This document shows positions 1-10,997 of a stretch of DNA of 64,000 nucleotides, piece by piece (position 1 is the first letter of the stretch; the number at the start of each line of letters is the position of its first letter). Below the pieces are notes generated by a model that saw nothing but the letters and a program-made list of their open reading frames with translations, was not told the DNA's origin and made no database searches. The translations under genes and the position numbers were made by a program. The stretch is from Schistosoma mansoni (Eukaryota; Platyhelminthes; Trematoda; Strigeidida; Schistosomatidae). The stretch is taken from positions 2,237,316-2,301,315 of the forward strand of contig NC_031499.1 of the NCBI RefSeq assembly GCF_000237925.1, written 5' to 3'.

Positions 1-2218
1 TACGTGTCCTACCTAAAGTATATGGTAAACATGGAAAGAGTACACACATACACCATACCAAAAAAGTAATATATAGGAGTTACTCAGAAGAAAATTTACA
101 AAATCTGAAGAACATGTTTCGTACGACCAACTGGGAAGTACTTACAGATGACCCAATAGAAAACACAACGGATGTTATCACCTCTTATCTTAAATTCTGT
201 TTTGATATTTGCTGTCCTACCGAAACCTTCTTTTTAAGTTTTGATCGACTTACATCTCCACAACTAAAACGACTACGGAGGGTAAAAGAAAGGATGTACA
301 AGGAGAAAAACACTATTGAAGTTCGTAAGTTAAATGATCAAATAAACCAAGAGATTAGACGTCTCAACTCTGTGTTCACTCAAAAACTCCTATCTTGTAG
401 AAGCTCTCCAAGTATGTGGAAACTCTTTAAAGAAATTACAGGGGACAGGCAGACTAGAAGCGATAACCAGCTAAATGTTTGTGACTTAAATAAGTCCTTT
501 ATTCGTCAGTCATCTGACATCATGCTCCCTATATCCAAGGGTTTGAAGAATAGTTGTGTCCCCAGTTTTACTGAAAATGATGTCCGGAAATGTCTCCAGT
601 CTCTGAATTCATCTCAATGTTTAGGACCTGATGGTATCCCAAACCTCCTTTTTAAAAAATGTGCTGATGTTTTATGTTATCCATTAACGAATATCTTTAA
701 CAGATCCTTCTCAACTAATGTCTTACCGAAAATGTGGAGAAAGATAGAGATAATCCCTATACCTAAGAAAGCTTCTGGTGATAAAAATGCGAAACTTAGA
801 CCCATAGCAATAACCTCACCTTTCCTTAAAATAATGGAAAAATTACTGATACAACCACTTCAACCTGCAATAAAAGAGCACTGTGATCCATATCAGTTTG
901 CTTACGAATGCAAAAGAAGCACATTAGATGCCGTTGCTGTTCTGCATCATAATATAGTGTTCGGGTTGGAAAAGGGTAAGAAGTATGTTAGATGCGCTTT
1001 CCTGAACTTTACTTCTGCTTTTGATTCTATTCCAAGACACCTCTTACTTAACAAGCTGATTCGCATCGACACTGACAGCTGGATAACCAATTGGCTACGC
1101 TCCTACCTTTCTGGAAGAGAACAGTACACTGTATTTGAAGGAAAGTGTTCAACATCTCTACTGTCTACTGTAGGTGTGCCACAAGGAGCTGTTCTTTCAC
1201 CTCTGCTCTTCTCTTTCTTTTTGCATGATCTGCCATCTTCCACAGAAAACACTTTTGTAAAATATGCGGACGACCTCACTGTATGTATGCCGTTTTCTAC
1301 CTCCTTACGTCCCATAGAAATGAATGAGTTTTTATCTCGTATTGAAAGGTGGTCTGTTGGTAATGGTCTCTTACTCAATCCATCTAAATGTCAAGCTGTT
1401 AATTTTAGCTTGAGACATGGACAGAACCTATACTCTATGTTGGGATCCCATAATGCTTGTGCCATTGGAGACTCCTTAATAAACACAGTGTCGAGGGTCA
1501 AATATCTTGGTGTTACTTTTTCCTCTGATCTTTCTTGGTCTTCTCATGTTTTACTGTTATCGAAAAAAGTTTACCGTTTGACATATTACATAAAGAGGCT
1601 GCATGCTTTTGGGATTACTCACCATTTACTCTTACAATTTGTAAATTCCTGCATATTACCTATTATTTTATATTGTTCTCCATTATTCTTTCCCGGGCTT
1701 TTGAGAAAAGACTTTGCTATTTTGCGTAGAATGCTGAAGGCAGTTTGCAAGGTATGTGGTGAATCTTTTGAAGTCATTGTTAATATGCTTGTGGATAGAC
1801 ATCTTAAGTCATGCAAACTCTTGGCAGGTGTTATCATATACTAACCATCCGCTTCATTCATATCTTTCTCCTTGTATATCTTCTGGTAGAACGAGACGTA
1901 AATACATTAAAATCCATGCACGCAAGCAAATCTATAAAAGTTCTGTAATACCTTACTTAGCAAATTTACTTTGTGACGAACAGGCTGTTAGAGTTGACCT
2001 AGTAAATAACCTGTCTTCTTAAGCATGTCTCAAATTCGATAACTTGTGTAAACTCAGATTTTCCTAAACCTTTTTTTTATATTTCATTTCTGTTGTTTTC
2101 TTTGTTTGTTTTTTTCGGGTTTTTTTTTGGTAAAAAACTTGTTGAAATAACTCGTGCTGAGAATTCTATATTGTACCAGATTATAATATTGAATAAAGCC
2201 ATTAATAATAATAATAAT
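1..2218 (+). mobile_element. CR1/Jockey-like LINE, 5'-cut by window edge
   Basis: Non-LTR retrotransposon piece. It contains a reverse transcriptase frame open from base 3, a short C-terminal extension in another frame, a T-rich 3' UTR (about 2025-2190) and a 3' end reading GAATAAAGCCATTAATAAT followed by an AAT microsatellite, which is how CR1/Jockey-type elements often end. The same last 70 bases recur at 19250-19322. The endonuclease domain expected upstream is outside the window. Assignment to CR1/Jockey rests on the motif style (TSAFDSIP, GVPQGAVLSP, YADD) and is an inference. Confidence 0.85.
3..1844 (+). pseudogene. LINE reverse transcriptase (partial, inactive-looking)
   Basis: Reverse transcriptase of a non-LTR element, which would copy the element RNA at a nicked target. 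The frame is open from base 3, so its true start is off the window; the first Met is at 114. Counting from that Met, RT signatures are RPIAITS near residue 232, motif A FLNFTSAFD at 296-304, motif B GVPQGAVLSP from 354 and motif C YADD at 384-387. Motif A normally begins with a catalytic Asp (LDF); here residue 298 is Asn (codon 1005-1007), so the copy is probably dead. The frame ends at 1844, but the family C-terminus continues in the next frame (TNHPLHSYLSP to VNNLSS, about 1838-2022), so a one-base frameshift lies near 1826-1842. The rest of the frame is intact, which suggests a fairly young copy. Confidence 0.85.
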
Positions 2219-2349
2219 ATTTGACACTGTTTGGAATTACATTCCTTCTCACTCGTCTTCTGTCTTCTCACTTGCGACTTGGAGGGTTCCAGCGTTCGAG
2301 TGCTCAAGTATTACGCCGTATAGCAAGAATCTAAGCTCTAGATATAACA
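2219..2349 (+). mobile_element. LTR fragment, family L1 (3' part)
   Basis: This matches the last 130 bases of the solo LTRs at 35179-35533 (reverse) and 55968-56320. Shared features are TTGACACTG near the start, a CTTCTGTCTTCTC stretch, GTTCGAGTGCTCAAGTATTA and the end GATATAACA. It begins exactly at the AAT tail of the LINE, so either the LINE inserted into an LTR or the LTR was truncated here. Confidence 0.7.
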
Positions 2350-2416
2350 GTTTTTGATCCATATTGGAAACAGTATCACAATAACTATCATAATTTTGAC
2401 TGCTATTTATGAATAG

Positions 2417-2591
2417 GTTGTATATGTGAACACAAGTCAGATTAATCCCAAACGTGTGACAGGGTTTGGCCTTCAGAATTTTACTTCTGGATCTGGAGAA
2501 AACGCTAAACTTGAATGGAATGCTGTTGCAACGCTGCTGGATGGACAGATTGCTGTACTGTCCTTGCCTAACCTTCGTAAAGTATTCAAGG
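2417..2591 (+). CDS. Host gene, exon a (possible Lgl/tomosyn-type protein)
   Basis: Internal exon. It lies between an AG acceptor at 2415-2416 and a GTGAGT donor at 2592, and leaves one base over (phase 1). It encodes a segment with RVTGFGLQNF and LLDGQIAVLSLPNLRKVFK. The LDGxIxVxSLPxL pattern resembles a beta-propeller repeat as found in the Lgl/tomosyn family, but this identification is a guess from a short stretch and the product is best called unknown. The acceptor pyrimidine tract is weak, so the exon start could be some bases off. The next exon joins in frame (g|AA = Glu). Upstream exons would lie left of the LINE, outside the window. Confidence 0.65.
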
Positions 2592-3304
2592 GTGAGTCCA
2601 CTGGTTAGAACATTTTTCACTCACTGGATATATTTATCAGCTGTATGATAATCATAGAAAAAGTAAGGAATTATTCGGTTGAGTACATTTTATGCGGTGG
2701 TAAAGCTACATGATTATTGCAAAAGTTAACATCGATTCATCAGTTATCCTCAGTTGATTAATGTATTTTGGTTGTAGTGTGTTCTTTGAGCTAGTTGACT
2801 TGCTTGCGAGGTTATCATTATTGTTCTGGACATCATCGCATACTTCACTTGCTAATGAGCTGTTTAATTGATCCAGAGGTCAATAGAATAAATCAGTCAA
2901 CAGGCACAAAATAACACATAAAGATATTAAAACCGTCGAACGTCCTCAAAACAAGCTGACCTAAAACTTTTGGAGTAATCAAAATGTTCACTTCTACTTG
3001 AAGTTTGCATTAATAATGTGTAGAACAACAACGAAAATCTTTCTATTAAAATCATCCTCTAACTAAACATAATCGAAAATATCGACTGGAGTTACAGATC
3101 TCTATGATTTTGGAGTGGTTAATGAAACTGTGTCATTTAAGATAGAACCTTTTTAATTCATTGAAGTCATTAATCAGTATAATTGAACCATTGTTTGGAT
3201 ATATTATAATTATCGTATACATATTTTTCAGTTTATATTTGTTGAATTAAAGTTCATAACTATCGGTTTACCTAAAGTTTATAATAAATTCCCCCCTTTT
3301 TTAG

Positions 3305-3591
3305 AACGCTGTTATTCTGGTTATCTACCTTCATCCACACTTCCTTGTGTTGCCACGCGTACGTTTAACACACATGTCTTCTGGTCCATAGGATGTCGTC
3401 TTTTAGTATCCGAACTTAATCCTATTCCTTCGTTGAATTCATCTGCAACACCAGTTAGTGATGTTATAACGGATGATTTTATTGCAATCCATTTACCTGA
3501 ATGGGCTAGAACGACTAATAAAGATGTATCAGTCGAAAATGAAAATTTAAAAATATCCAACCAGACAAACTTGGCTTCTGAACCTCTCCAG
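3305..3591 (+). CDS. Host gene, exon b
   Basis: Exon between a C/T-rich acceptor (...CCCCCCTTTTTTAG) and a GTATTA donor at 3592. It enters in phase 1, completing Glu with the last base of the previous exon, and leaves in phase 0. The frame is open throughout: ERCYSGYLPSSTLP, TFNTHVFWSIGCRLLVSELNP, then a low-complexity Ser/Asn/Thr-rich part with DDFIAIHLPEWART. The two other forward frames have stops in the first third, which supports the spliced reading. The second half looks like a disordered linker. Confidence 0.72.
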
Positions 3592-3688
3592 GTATTATTG
3601 TTTGCATATTATATAAGCATGTTCTTTTTCCTACCCTCTCGTCATACATTCATTAATTATTAATAATTATCAACATTCTTTATTTCAG

Positions 3689-3846
3689 AGTACTGAGAAT
3701 ATTACCACTGACGAGAAAACGAATGGTTGCGCACCTGTAGTAGAAGAGGAAATTATACCTACGAATAAGATGAACGATACTATTCTAGAGAATGGTCAGA
3801 ATATTGGTGATGTTACATTGGATTCTATCAAGGAATATTTGAATGG
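3689..3846 (+). CDS. Host gene, exon c
   Basis: Exon after acceptor TTTATTTCAG (to 3688), entered in phase 0 and left in phase 2 at GTATAT (3847). It encodes an acidic, Thr/Asn-rich hydrophilic stretch (STENITTDEKTNGC, VVEEEIIPTNK, NIGDVTLDSIKEYLNG) with no recognisable domain. The introns on either side are short (97 and 139 bases), as is common for the 5' or mid parts of schistosome genes. Phase agreement on both sides is the main evidence. Confidence 0.7.
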
Positions 3847-3985
3847 GTATATTTATTTAATTAATTATAAATCTGTTTTGTATTTATTTTCGCCGTAAAA
3901 ATGTTTATACTTATGATGTAAAATTTTCACTGGATTGGGATAAAGTTTGTGCATTATAACACTTAGTTATTTTATTGTTCTTTAG

Positions 3986-4151
3986 CACTGATGTAACAAT
4001 GGTTGTAAAAACAACTGAACTATCTACTGAAAAGCGTACTCTTGTAGAAGGTGGAAAAATTACAACTACCGTTCATGAAGTAGAGAAAGTTGATGGAAAA
4101 ATTACAAAAGACGATGTTGTTAAGTTTGTCGGTGATAGTGAACCAGAGGTG
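3986..4151 (+). CDS. Host gene, exon d
   Basis: Exon after acceptor TGTTCTTTAG. Its first base completes the Gly codon left by exon c, and it ends in phase 0 at GTGAGT (4152). It encodes TDVTMVVKTTELSTEKRTL, GGKITTTVHEVEKVDGK and DDVVKFVGDSEPEV. The run of alternating Thr/Val/Glu suggests a beta-rich or disordered tail. A Met occurs inside (near 3999), but the upstream frame continuity argues against a start here. If not spliced, the frame would close at 4196. Confidence 0.7.
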
Positions 4152-4431
4152 GTGAGTATTACAGGTCAGTTATCATACAACAGGTTAACTTATTAATTTC
4201 ATACTATTGGTAGAATTAGAAAGTTGTGCTGTAGTATCACAGACTATGGCGATTGATAATGTTTTTGAAGTATTTTCTGTTTTCGTATCCAGTATCTTGG
4301 TTTTATTAACAAATGATCATCAAAAGTTATTTGTGGTGATAAATTGTACATTTAAATTCTGTCACATCGTTTAGACTGTTTATGATGTTTAAGTTTTGGA
4401 AATTTAATGGTTAGGTGTGAAGCCATTATCT

Positions 4432-4615
4432 ATCCATCACAGGCTTAGTGGTGTTGATAAGAGGTCAAGTGTTCTCACGCTAGACCGAATATTCTGCGTT
4501 CGATTCACGGTTTGAGCGATCGTGGTTGCACTCTTAAGAAGTCCCACACTAGGACGAAACAACCATTCAGTGTTTTCAGTTATGGTCTAGCTTAGTTCGT
4601 GGTTTAAACCATAGA
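4432..4615 (+). repeat. SINE-B, decayed copy in host intron
   Basis: Decayed SINE-B in its RNA-sense orientation: a B-box-like GCGTTCGATTCAC, then GCACTCTTAAGAAGTCCC, AGGACGAAAC and a tail TATGGTCTAGCTTAG. The hammerhead core begins TTAAGA instead of CTGAGGA, so self-cleavage is unlikely. It lies in the intron after 4151. Confidence 0.6.
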
Positions 4616-5280
4616 AAGTTTTCTAAATGTTTCACTGCTGAGTTTTAAACTACTTGATTGTTTATACTGGGGTGTAATCTACTGTCTAGTTTATTGTTCA
4701 AACTTTGTCTGTCTATTAAATTTTATTTAAAAAAACGCATTTGGTAACTTACAGTTTGTGGAACTTTGTCCAGATTTAGTAAGTTTGTCAGCCAATTGCA
4801 TATATTAATTATTTATGACATTATTCAATGGAATTCCTCTGAATTTTGATAATTATCCAACCACTCTACTGTGTTGGCCATCGGGCTCATTTAGTAAACT
4901 AAAAATGTAAGACCGGTTTTGAATTTATGAATAGTGTGTTTGGAACCGATAAAGTATATACTTGTAAATATGAGTAGCGTTTAAGTAGATTATATTCACT
5001 TCTGACATTACACCAAAATAAAATAAATCCAAACCACTTGGTTGGGGTTCGCGTAATTATCGTAAGAAATAATAATGATTGAAGACGTTAGATCACTTGG
5101 TTAAGAATCAGTCTCAGTGATGCAGATGCCATTTTTCTCTGTATCTTCTCAATCTGGAGTTTTAAAGTTAATTTAAACTTTACATTCTTCTCAAATCATA
5201 TATATACTGGATTTTTTCTTGTACTACCACCACTGATACGGTTATTATCTCAAACATTATTGTATTTATTTCTCGATGTT

Positions 5281-5692
5281 TAATGTCCTACTCACTGCCT
5301 TCTCATGGCATTACTGTTGTTTACGAAATTGAGAGGACGAAAAGCGAATGCTCGGTGCTTTAACCGGGTTGGTGGACCAGGAAAGTTCACCTAGGGGAGT
5401 TGAAGGACCCTGATTTCAAACCAATGGTGCATATAGGCTCCAGTATCCTGATGGAACAAATAGCGTATGAACCAATCGTTGGTCATCGGCTACCATGGGA
5501 CTCCTTACGATGCTTCACTGCCTTGTAGATCAGACCTTTAGGTACAAGGCTCGGGGTGTGGCTCTTTAAGAAAACCACCAGTTTCAGTTTGGGCACCTGG
5601 GCAGTATCACAGCCCTCACACAAATCAAATGAGATTTGTGTGGTTCATATATATCTGGTGCTTCTTTGTACTAATATTTATGTGTTTAAATA
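5281..5692 (+). repeat. Family C repeat, copy 1
   Basis: About 410 bases of a repeat found again at 14572-15305 and 35917-36420. Landmarks are GAAATTGAGAGGACGAAAAG, the reading frame containing KPMVH(I/M)GSSIL, GGCACCTGGGCAGTATCAC and the end ACTAATATTTATGTGTTTAAATAAATAA. The class is unknown: no tRNA-like boxes, no terminal inverted repeats, and it ends in a short A-rich repeat, so a SINE or the 3' end of a LINE is possible. Confidence 0.6.
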
Positions 5693-5932
5693 AATAACTA
5701 ATGTGATGTAACAATTTGAACTTATTTTTCAAGTACGAAATTGTATATATCAGACTATTTTTTTTTCCAAAAAAGAACATCTCACTAATCCAAACTTGAA
5801 ATAAAAAAATGTTTTTCTCTCTGGATTTATATCCTAGTGTTCGCGTTTGTTATCTGATATTTTGATTGTTAATACTGGGTTGGTGTACGTTATTAATTTG
5901 GAACTTTTTTTCTTTTCTATTTTTCATTTTAG

Positions 5933-5947
5933 GCACTGTTTAACTAA
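5933..5947 (+). CDS. Host gene, possible terminal exon (ALFN-stop)
   Basis: A very strong acceptor (long pyrimidine tract then TTTTCATTTTAG, ending at 5932) is followed in phase 0 by GCA CTG TTT AAC TAA. This fits the phase left by exon d and would end the protein ...SEPEV-ALFN. If right, the preceding intron is 1.8 kb and contains a SINE-B and a family C repeat, and 3' UTR follows. The coding part is too short to judge by composition. Confidence 0.4.
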   Translation, partial: ALFN

Positions 5948-7604
5948 GCAAGTTATCGGTTGATCACAATAGCCACTGGAGTATAATACTTTATCTTTGT
6001 CTAATTCAATTTAATATTATTTACTATGTTATCATGACGTTATTTTACCATTACTGATTCTCATTTTCCTCTTCTGCTTAAATTGACTCGTCTTATGCCT
6101 ATGTGTTTGTGTCCCGTGTACCTCGTGTTGGCTTTTTGTTGCATCCCTTCTCAACTATTGTTTCTCAACTAACTGATAGTGATGATGGTTCATAGTGCTT
6201 TTATGTCCTAATCGGTATTATTTACCGGTGGTCATTAATTTTTTGTTTCATTGCATGTTTTATTTTTGGTCTTTTGTGCCTTTATTTCTAATCAAAGAAA
6301 CTTTTCTCTTCTTGCCTATCCTTGTCGTTTGTTTGCTTTTTTTGGATTCCTCTTCTATATGCTGTTTTACAGTTTAATGTCTTCTCATCAACCGTATGAA
6401 CCATTTCTCGTTTCTTTCTTGTTATTACTGACGTGTTTATGCATTCACATACAATCATAAAACATAACTTGACAACCCATCTACTCTCGATTTTTGCTAG
6501 TCATAACTTCCGTGTTGTGTCAATGTATATCACATTTAACAAGTTTTTCAGCTTTGTGGTAGAAGTCTGTTCTAGGTCATGTGTTTGATGTGCTGACTGG
6601 TGTACGCTCAGTTGTCTTCAAATTTTTATTCTACCCTTTACATATACTGCAAAAGTGAAATTTTTTATCCTGTTGTTTTCCAAGTTGCGCAACATCTACA
6701 TCTTTGTGTGTTTGTTTTGTCTACTCTGGTAACAATGTTTGTACATGTATACCAGCTCATATACTCCTGTTTGTATAACTTGTTTTGTATACTGTTGACC
6801 ATCATTAGCACTACTTTTGTATGCTCTATGCACATCATAATTATTTATTTCTGTTTAACTGATCTCTTGATATAAAACAGTACACGTACATAGTCTACAC
6901 GCAGTTATAATCAATCGCACATATATATGCTACATCAGATACTACTTACTACCTAATATGGTGCACATATACGCTTATGAATATGGCAAATACATGTCAA
7001 CAGTAATAATAATAACCAACCGTAACAGTTTTTATACAAAATTCACATGTTTTACAAGTTTCTGTTTTGTTTTGCTTCTTTTAATCGTTAAATGTTTCTC
7101 TCTTCTTTTTTTTTATTTCACTCTAATCATGATAAGTTTCTAGCAAATGTAAACCGTATATATTCCTTTTATTGCCACTGTTCAATATTACTATTATCTT
7201 ATTGTTATTATAACTATATGCGAATAAACATTTTTCTGTCATATATGTGGTTATCGTTTTCAGGTCATTTGGGTACTTGCACAAGTAAATTGACTTATAG
7301 GGTGTTTGACTTCTACATAAATGTGTTTAGCTCTATATTGAATTGAAACCATAGTTTTTCGATGTCTGTCTGCTTGTCATTTGGACCTAATTTGCATGTA
7401 CAGAAATATTGGCGCGAATTTATTTTAATTTGTTTCAAGGAATTGAAGTAGACTATGTCATTTCTGTCCCTGAAATAATTTCGTTTGGATCAGTGGAATA
7501 GGCAATTGACTGTCAATTTTTTTCGATGTAACAAACACATCGAAATAGTGTTCAACCATTTTTAAAATGTGTATACACATAAAAACAAACTGATTTTCCC
7601 AATG
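5948..7604. other. T-rich unique stretch, nothing firm seen
   Basis: Strongly T-rich on this strand with many short hydrophobic frames that come from composition alone (for example 6195-6377 and 6600-6875). It may include the 3' UTR of the host gene. I see no repeat, RNA or coding signal that I would defend. Confidence 0.4.
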
Positions 7605-7617
7605 AAGTCTGTTCATT

Positions 7618-7870
7618 CTTTTTGTGTTGGAATCCTGTTATCTATGTTAAGGTCTGCGATTGATCAGTCTCTTTTGGCTGTATGTACATCCCAAACCGGT
7701 TGCATCGATATTATTTTTAATACATAAGAGTTCTCCAGAAAAGTTGGATAGTGACCAGCAGTGGAATCTGGTATGCGCTTTCCGACTTGTTTGAGACTCA
7801 TTAGCTGGATGCACTTGCTTCAGTGTTCATATTCACTCGTGGACTCAAAACCAGAACTAGTTGGCAAGTT
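7618..7870 (-). repeat. SINE-A, old decayed copy
   Basis: Reverse copy in normal order: tail part (CTGCGATTGATCAGTCTCTTTTGGC...), then ATAGTGACCAGCAGTGGAATC and degraded hammerhead and tRNA-like parts (GACTCATTAGCTGGATGCAC, ATTCACTCGTGGACTCAAAA). Many substitutions, so an old insertion. Confidence 0.6.
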
Positions 7871-8630
7871 CTAAATAGATCGAAATGTTCATCTACAGTC
7901 CCACTGTTAACCATGACCTGTGTATAAGCTCATGATCGTTTGTAAAGTTTCTGTAGAAGTGTTGGCGACTTTCATACTAGTCTATATTTAGTTTCTTGTT
8001 ATTTTAATAATTGTCAAAAGCTCATGTTAAAGTTTTTCTCAACGCTTGCATTGTTTGGTTTCGACGTACGAACTCTCCACATATACTAACACCTTTTCGA
8101 TATAGCTATAGTACAAAATGTTTTATTTTCTTTAATGGGTTAGTCTTCTACTAAGTTAACTGTCCTAGATAATTAGAAATAATGTGTATTGATTCAATAT
8201 GGTTTTATTTGTTATCGGAAAAGAGTTAATCTATCCCTTACATTTTGTTTATTTTAGCTTAGTCATATTTTTTTTATTGACTGATTGTTTATTCCGTTTT
8301 TTTTTCTAAGTTGAAATTTAATGATCCTGATAATGGACAATATGTACATAAAGGGAGAGTTCTATGGGAAACAATTACCTAGATACTTATCTCAGGATCA
8401 ATACATGTACATTTAGTTAAGATCCAATTATATTTGTGAAGTGTTCTGTACGTATGGTATTTATTTTGATTTCGTACTGAATGCCAGTTACTCAACAACT
8501 GACATGTATGTAGTATGAATTTTCATGCATTGTATATGCATCGTTATTATCTACCGGGGGACGATTTATTTACAGTACGTTCGACGTAAGTATTGGTCAC
8601 AAGATTTTACTGGTTGGATTTGTTAAAAGT
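7871..8630. other. Unique AT-rich stretch
   Basis: No gene, repeat or RNA structure recognised. Confidence 0.3.
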
Positions 8631-8640
8631 TGATTGGGTA

Positions 8641-8870
8641 TTATTGTGATATTGTACAGAAATCAATGATTGGTAGGTTTATCACGTGCATTTTAAGTTT
8701 ATCACTAGGGGAATTTACTTCCAGTTGCCTACTGAGCTTGTATTTGACCGAAGGGAAATATTTAAAATCATCTAATATGACAACTATTAGGTTAGAGTTT
8801 ATAACGTATTTCAGGTTCTGAAAGCGTGTATCAATGATCTTCAATACTTTATATGGACCCATTTTTACTT
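8641..8870 (-). other. Weak trace of a retroelement-like frame
   Basis: The reverse strand carries a 73-codon frame beginning MGPYKVLKIID. GPYxVLxxI is the style of the C-terminal part of LTR-element integrases, but nothing upstream or downstream supports it. Reported only as a weak trace. Confidence 0.15.
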
Positions 8871-9500
8871 GTTGGATTTCAGTTGTATTATTCTTATGTA
8901 GAATGTGAAACTTCTCGACTGAGACGCCCCGAAATTCCTTGGTACTGTGTAGACTGTAGGCGGTGCTCTCACGGATCGCTTATATACGACCATGCGTTTA
9001 TATTCTCTGCCAGGGAGGCTCTACCCACTACATTCACACGACGGCATTGTATGGCTTCGAGAGAATTAGCTTACTATTTGCACTAATATGTTCACAATTA
9101 TAAGTTACTTAGTATTAATCAGTGTTCCACTAACCAGCCGTTAGTATATGTGATCTGGTTGCGACAAGGTCACTGGTTCAGGACATTTAACACAACGGTA
9201 TACATTGGAAATAGGTTGTTGGAGAGGATCGGTTAGATGTCTTGAACCTAATAACTTCTGAGAAACTTCAAATTGGATAAGATAACCCAAGTACTGAATG
9301 GTCTCTGATGATCTTTTAGTTATAATTCCCTTATCTAAAGTATAGTGAATTCATTTTTATTCGTAACATTCTTCTCGACTACTTATAACATGAATGAATT
9401 CTGGTGAATTCGAGATCTTGATAAACGTTAACCAAACCAATACAAAATATGTTGAATTCTTTGTATTCTACACAGAAATTTGTGTTTTCAGTAAAATTAA

Positions 9501-9638
9501 GTAGTGGCTAGCAGCGTTTCACTCGATTTGATCTGGATATATCTGCATCCCAGTGTTGATGTTCACGTCGAAACTCAAACCCAGTACCTTTCGCTCCAAA
9601 TATTTTACGTATTATCCACTAAGTTTCGTTAGTTACTA
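9501..9638 (-). repeat. SINE-A, decayed fragment
   Basis: Fragment with GTGGCTAGCAGCG, ATCTGGATATATCTGCATC, GTTGATGTTCAC and a degraded B-box region, reverse orientation. It lacks a usable hammerhead core. Confidence 0.6.
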
Positions 9639-9734
9639 ACTTGTATAACTGGAAAATTCTGAAATCGTTACAAGCAAAATCATTTTTTGTGATTTATTTA
9701 AATTTTCATTAAGGAAAACGACATATTGCCTGGT

Positions 9735-9973
9735 AAGCAGAGATGGATAGTGGCTAGCAGTGGGATGGAGGACGCGCGTTTCGTCCTATTTGGGACTCGT
9801 CAGCTGGATGTACCTACATCTCAGAGTTGATGTTCACTCTGGGACTCGAACCCAGTACCCTCGCTTCAAACGTCATCGCGTTATCCACTCGGCCACTGAG
9901 TCCTGATAACCACTTGCTTGTGCGATGGGCTGAAGTTTAAATTCATTTAGTGTTGTTTGTTTGAATCTTCCCA
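9735..9973 (-). repeat. SINE-A copy cut by the assembly gap
   Basis: Well preserved reverse copy: end (AGATGGATAGTGGCTAGCAG), hammerhead core (reverse of CTGACGAGTCCC...AGGACGAAAC), tRNA-like part (reverse of GGGTTCGAGTCCC) and the beginning of the 3' tail. It stops at the N gap. Stem I is of the CTCCAT type rather than CTGGAT, so it does not pair well. Confidence 0.85.
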
Positions 9974-10173
9974 NNNNNNNNNNNNNNNNNNNNNNNNNNN
10001 NNNNNNNNNNNNNNNNNNNNNNNNNNNNNNNNNNNNNNNNNNNNNNNNNNNNNNNNNNNNNNNNNNNNNNNNNNNNNNNNNNNNNNNNNNNNNNNNNNNN
10101 NNNNNNNNNNNNNNNNNNNNNNNNNNNNNNNNNNNNNNNNNNNNNNNNNNNNNNNNNNNNNNNNNNNNNNNNN
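9974..10173. other. Assembly gap (200 N)
   Basis: Exactly 200 N, a typical fixed-size placeholder. It is flanked by a SINE-A copy and an RTE LINE, so the true missing length is unknown. Confidence 0.99.
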
Positions 10174-10572
10174 GATCAAAATTACCTTGTGGTAACCATA
10201 GAGGGATTAGTTTGACCAATATAGCGTCTAAAATACTAGCCTCAATAACTATCGGACGTATAACAAAGACTCGTGAACTACGAACACAAGAAAAATAGGC
10301 TGGCTTCAGGCCTGGTCGTGGCTGCATCGACCACATATCCACCATTTGTCAGGTTTTAGAACACAGGCATGCTTATCTGCGTCCCACAATGATAGTTTCT
10401 CTTGACTTAAAAGTGGTATTGGACTCTGTAGACCGAGAGGTTCTGTGGCAGTGTCTGTCATTGAAAGGTGTACCTCGGAAGTACATAAACCTTGTAAAGG
10501 CTGTCTACCCGAATACTATCAGTCGAGTCAGAGCTTATGGCAAATTGTCATCTGATTCTGAAACACAACACT
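10174..10572 (+). pseudogene. RTE-type LINE (SR2-like) reverse transcriptase fragment
   Basis: Translation shows the middle of an RTE-clade reverse transcriptase: NHRGISLTNIASKILASI, then (after a stop near 10297) AGFRPGRGCIDHISTICQVLEHRHAYLRP, then MIVSLDLKVVLDSVDREVLWQCLSLKGVPRKYINLVKAVY. RTE elements normally read LDLKAAFDSVDRE in motif A; here AAF is VVL. The frame breaks off before the YADD box. The 5' side is in the gap and the 3' part is missing. Confidence 0.85.
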
Positions 10573-10997
10573 AAATGGATATATTGCCTGTTTGTAAAAA
10601 TTGCTCCTTCAGTTACAAATAAATCATTTGATGCAGTATCGAACTGTTTTTGAATTGTCAGAATAGGAGATTTTTGAATTTCATTGAAATCGCAATCATT
10701 GAAAACTTGAAAGTGGATGACTATCTCATCCTGGTGTAATGCTCCTCAGTAGTTCTGATCTACGACCTTACTTGCAAACATCGAACGCAGTACCTTCGAC
10801 CTTGCACACAAAGCTTAACCTAAAGATCATTGGGCTGTTATCCAATTTCAATCAAGCTGCAATATTGCTCAACCCTCATCAACTGCCTTCTGTCTCACAA
10901 TTGACTTGTTTGAAAACCATTGATTACTAAAAAATTGTGCACGAAGCCAACGGTCCTGTATTCTATTTTGACTGTATTTTCAAATAAGTCTATATAT
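10573..10997. other. Unrecognised stretch after RTE fragment
   Basis: No family assigned. The frame at 10739-10930 has no recognisable motif and is probably chance. Confidence 0.3.

Noticed and set aside
2249-2620. Reverse-strand 123-codon frame over the LTR fragment and exon a
   Set aside because: It overlaps an LTR end and a well-supported forward exon; a shadow frame.
6195-7346. Small hydrophobic proteins
   Set aside because: Several overlapping frames rich in Phe, Leu, Tyr and Ser follow from the T-rich composition; no splice, start context or motif support.
9943-10345. Frames spanning the assembly gap
   Set aside because: They exist only because N cannot contain stops.
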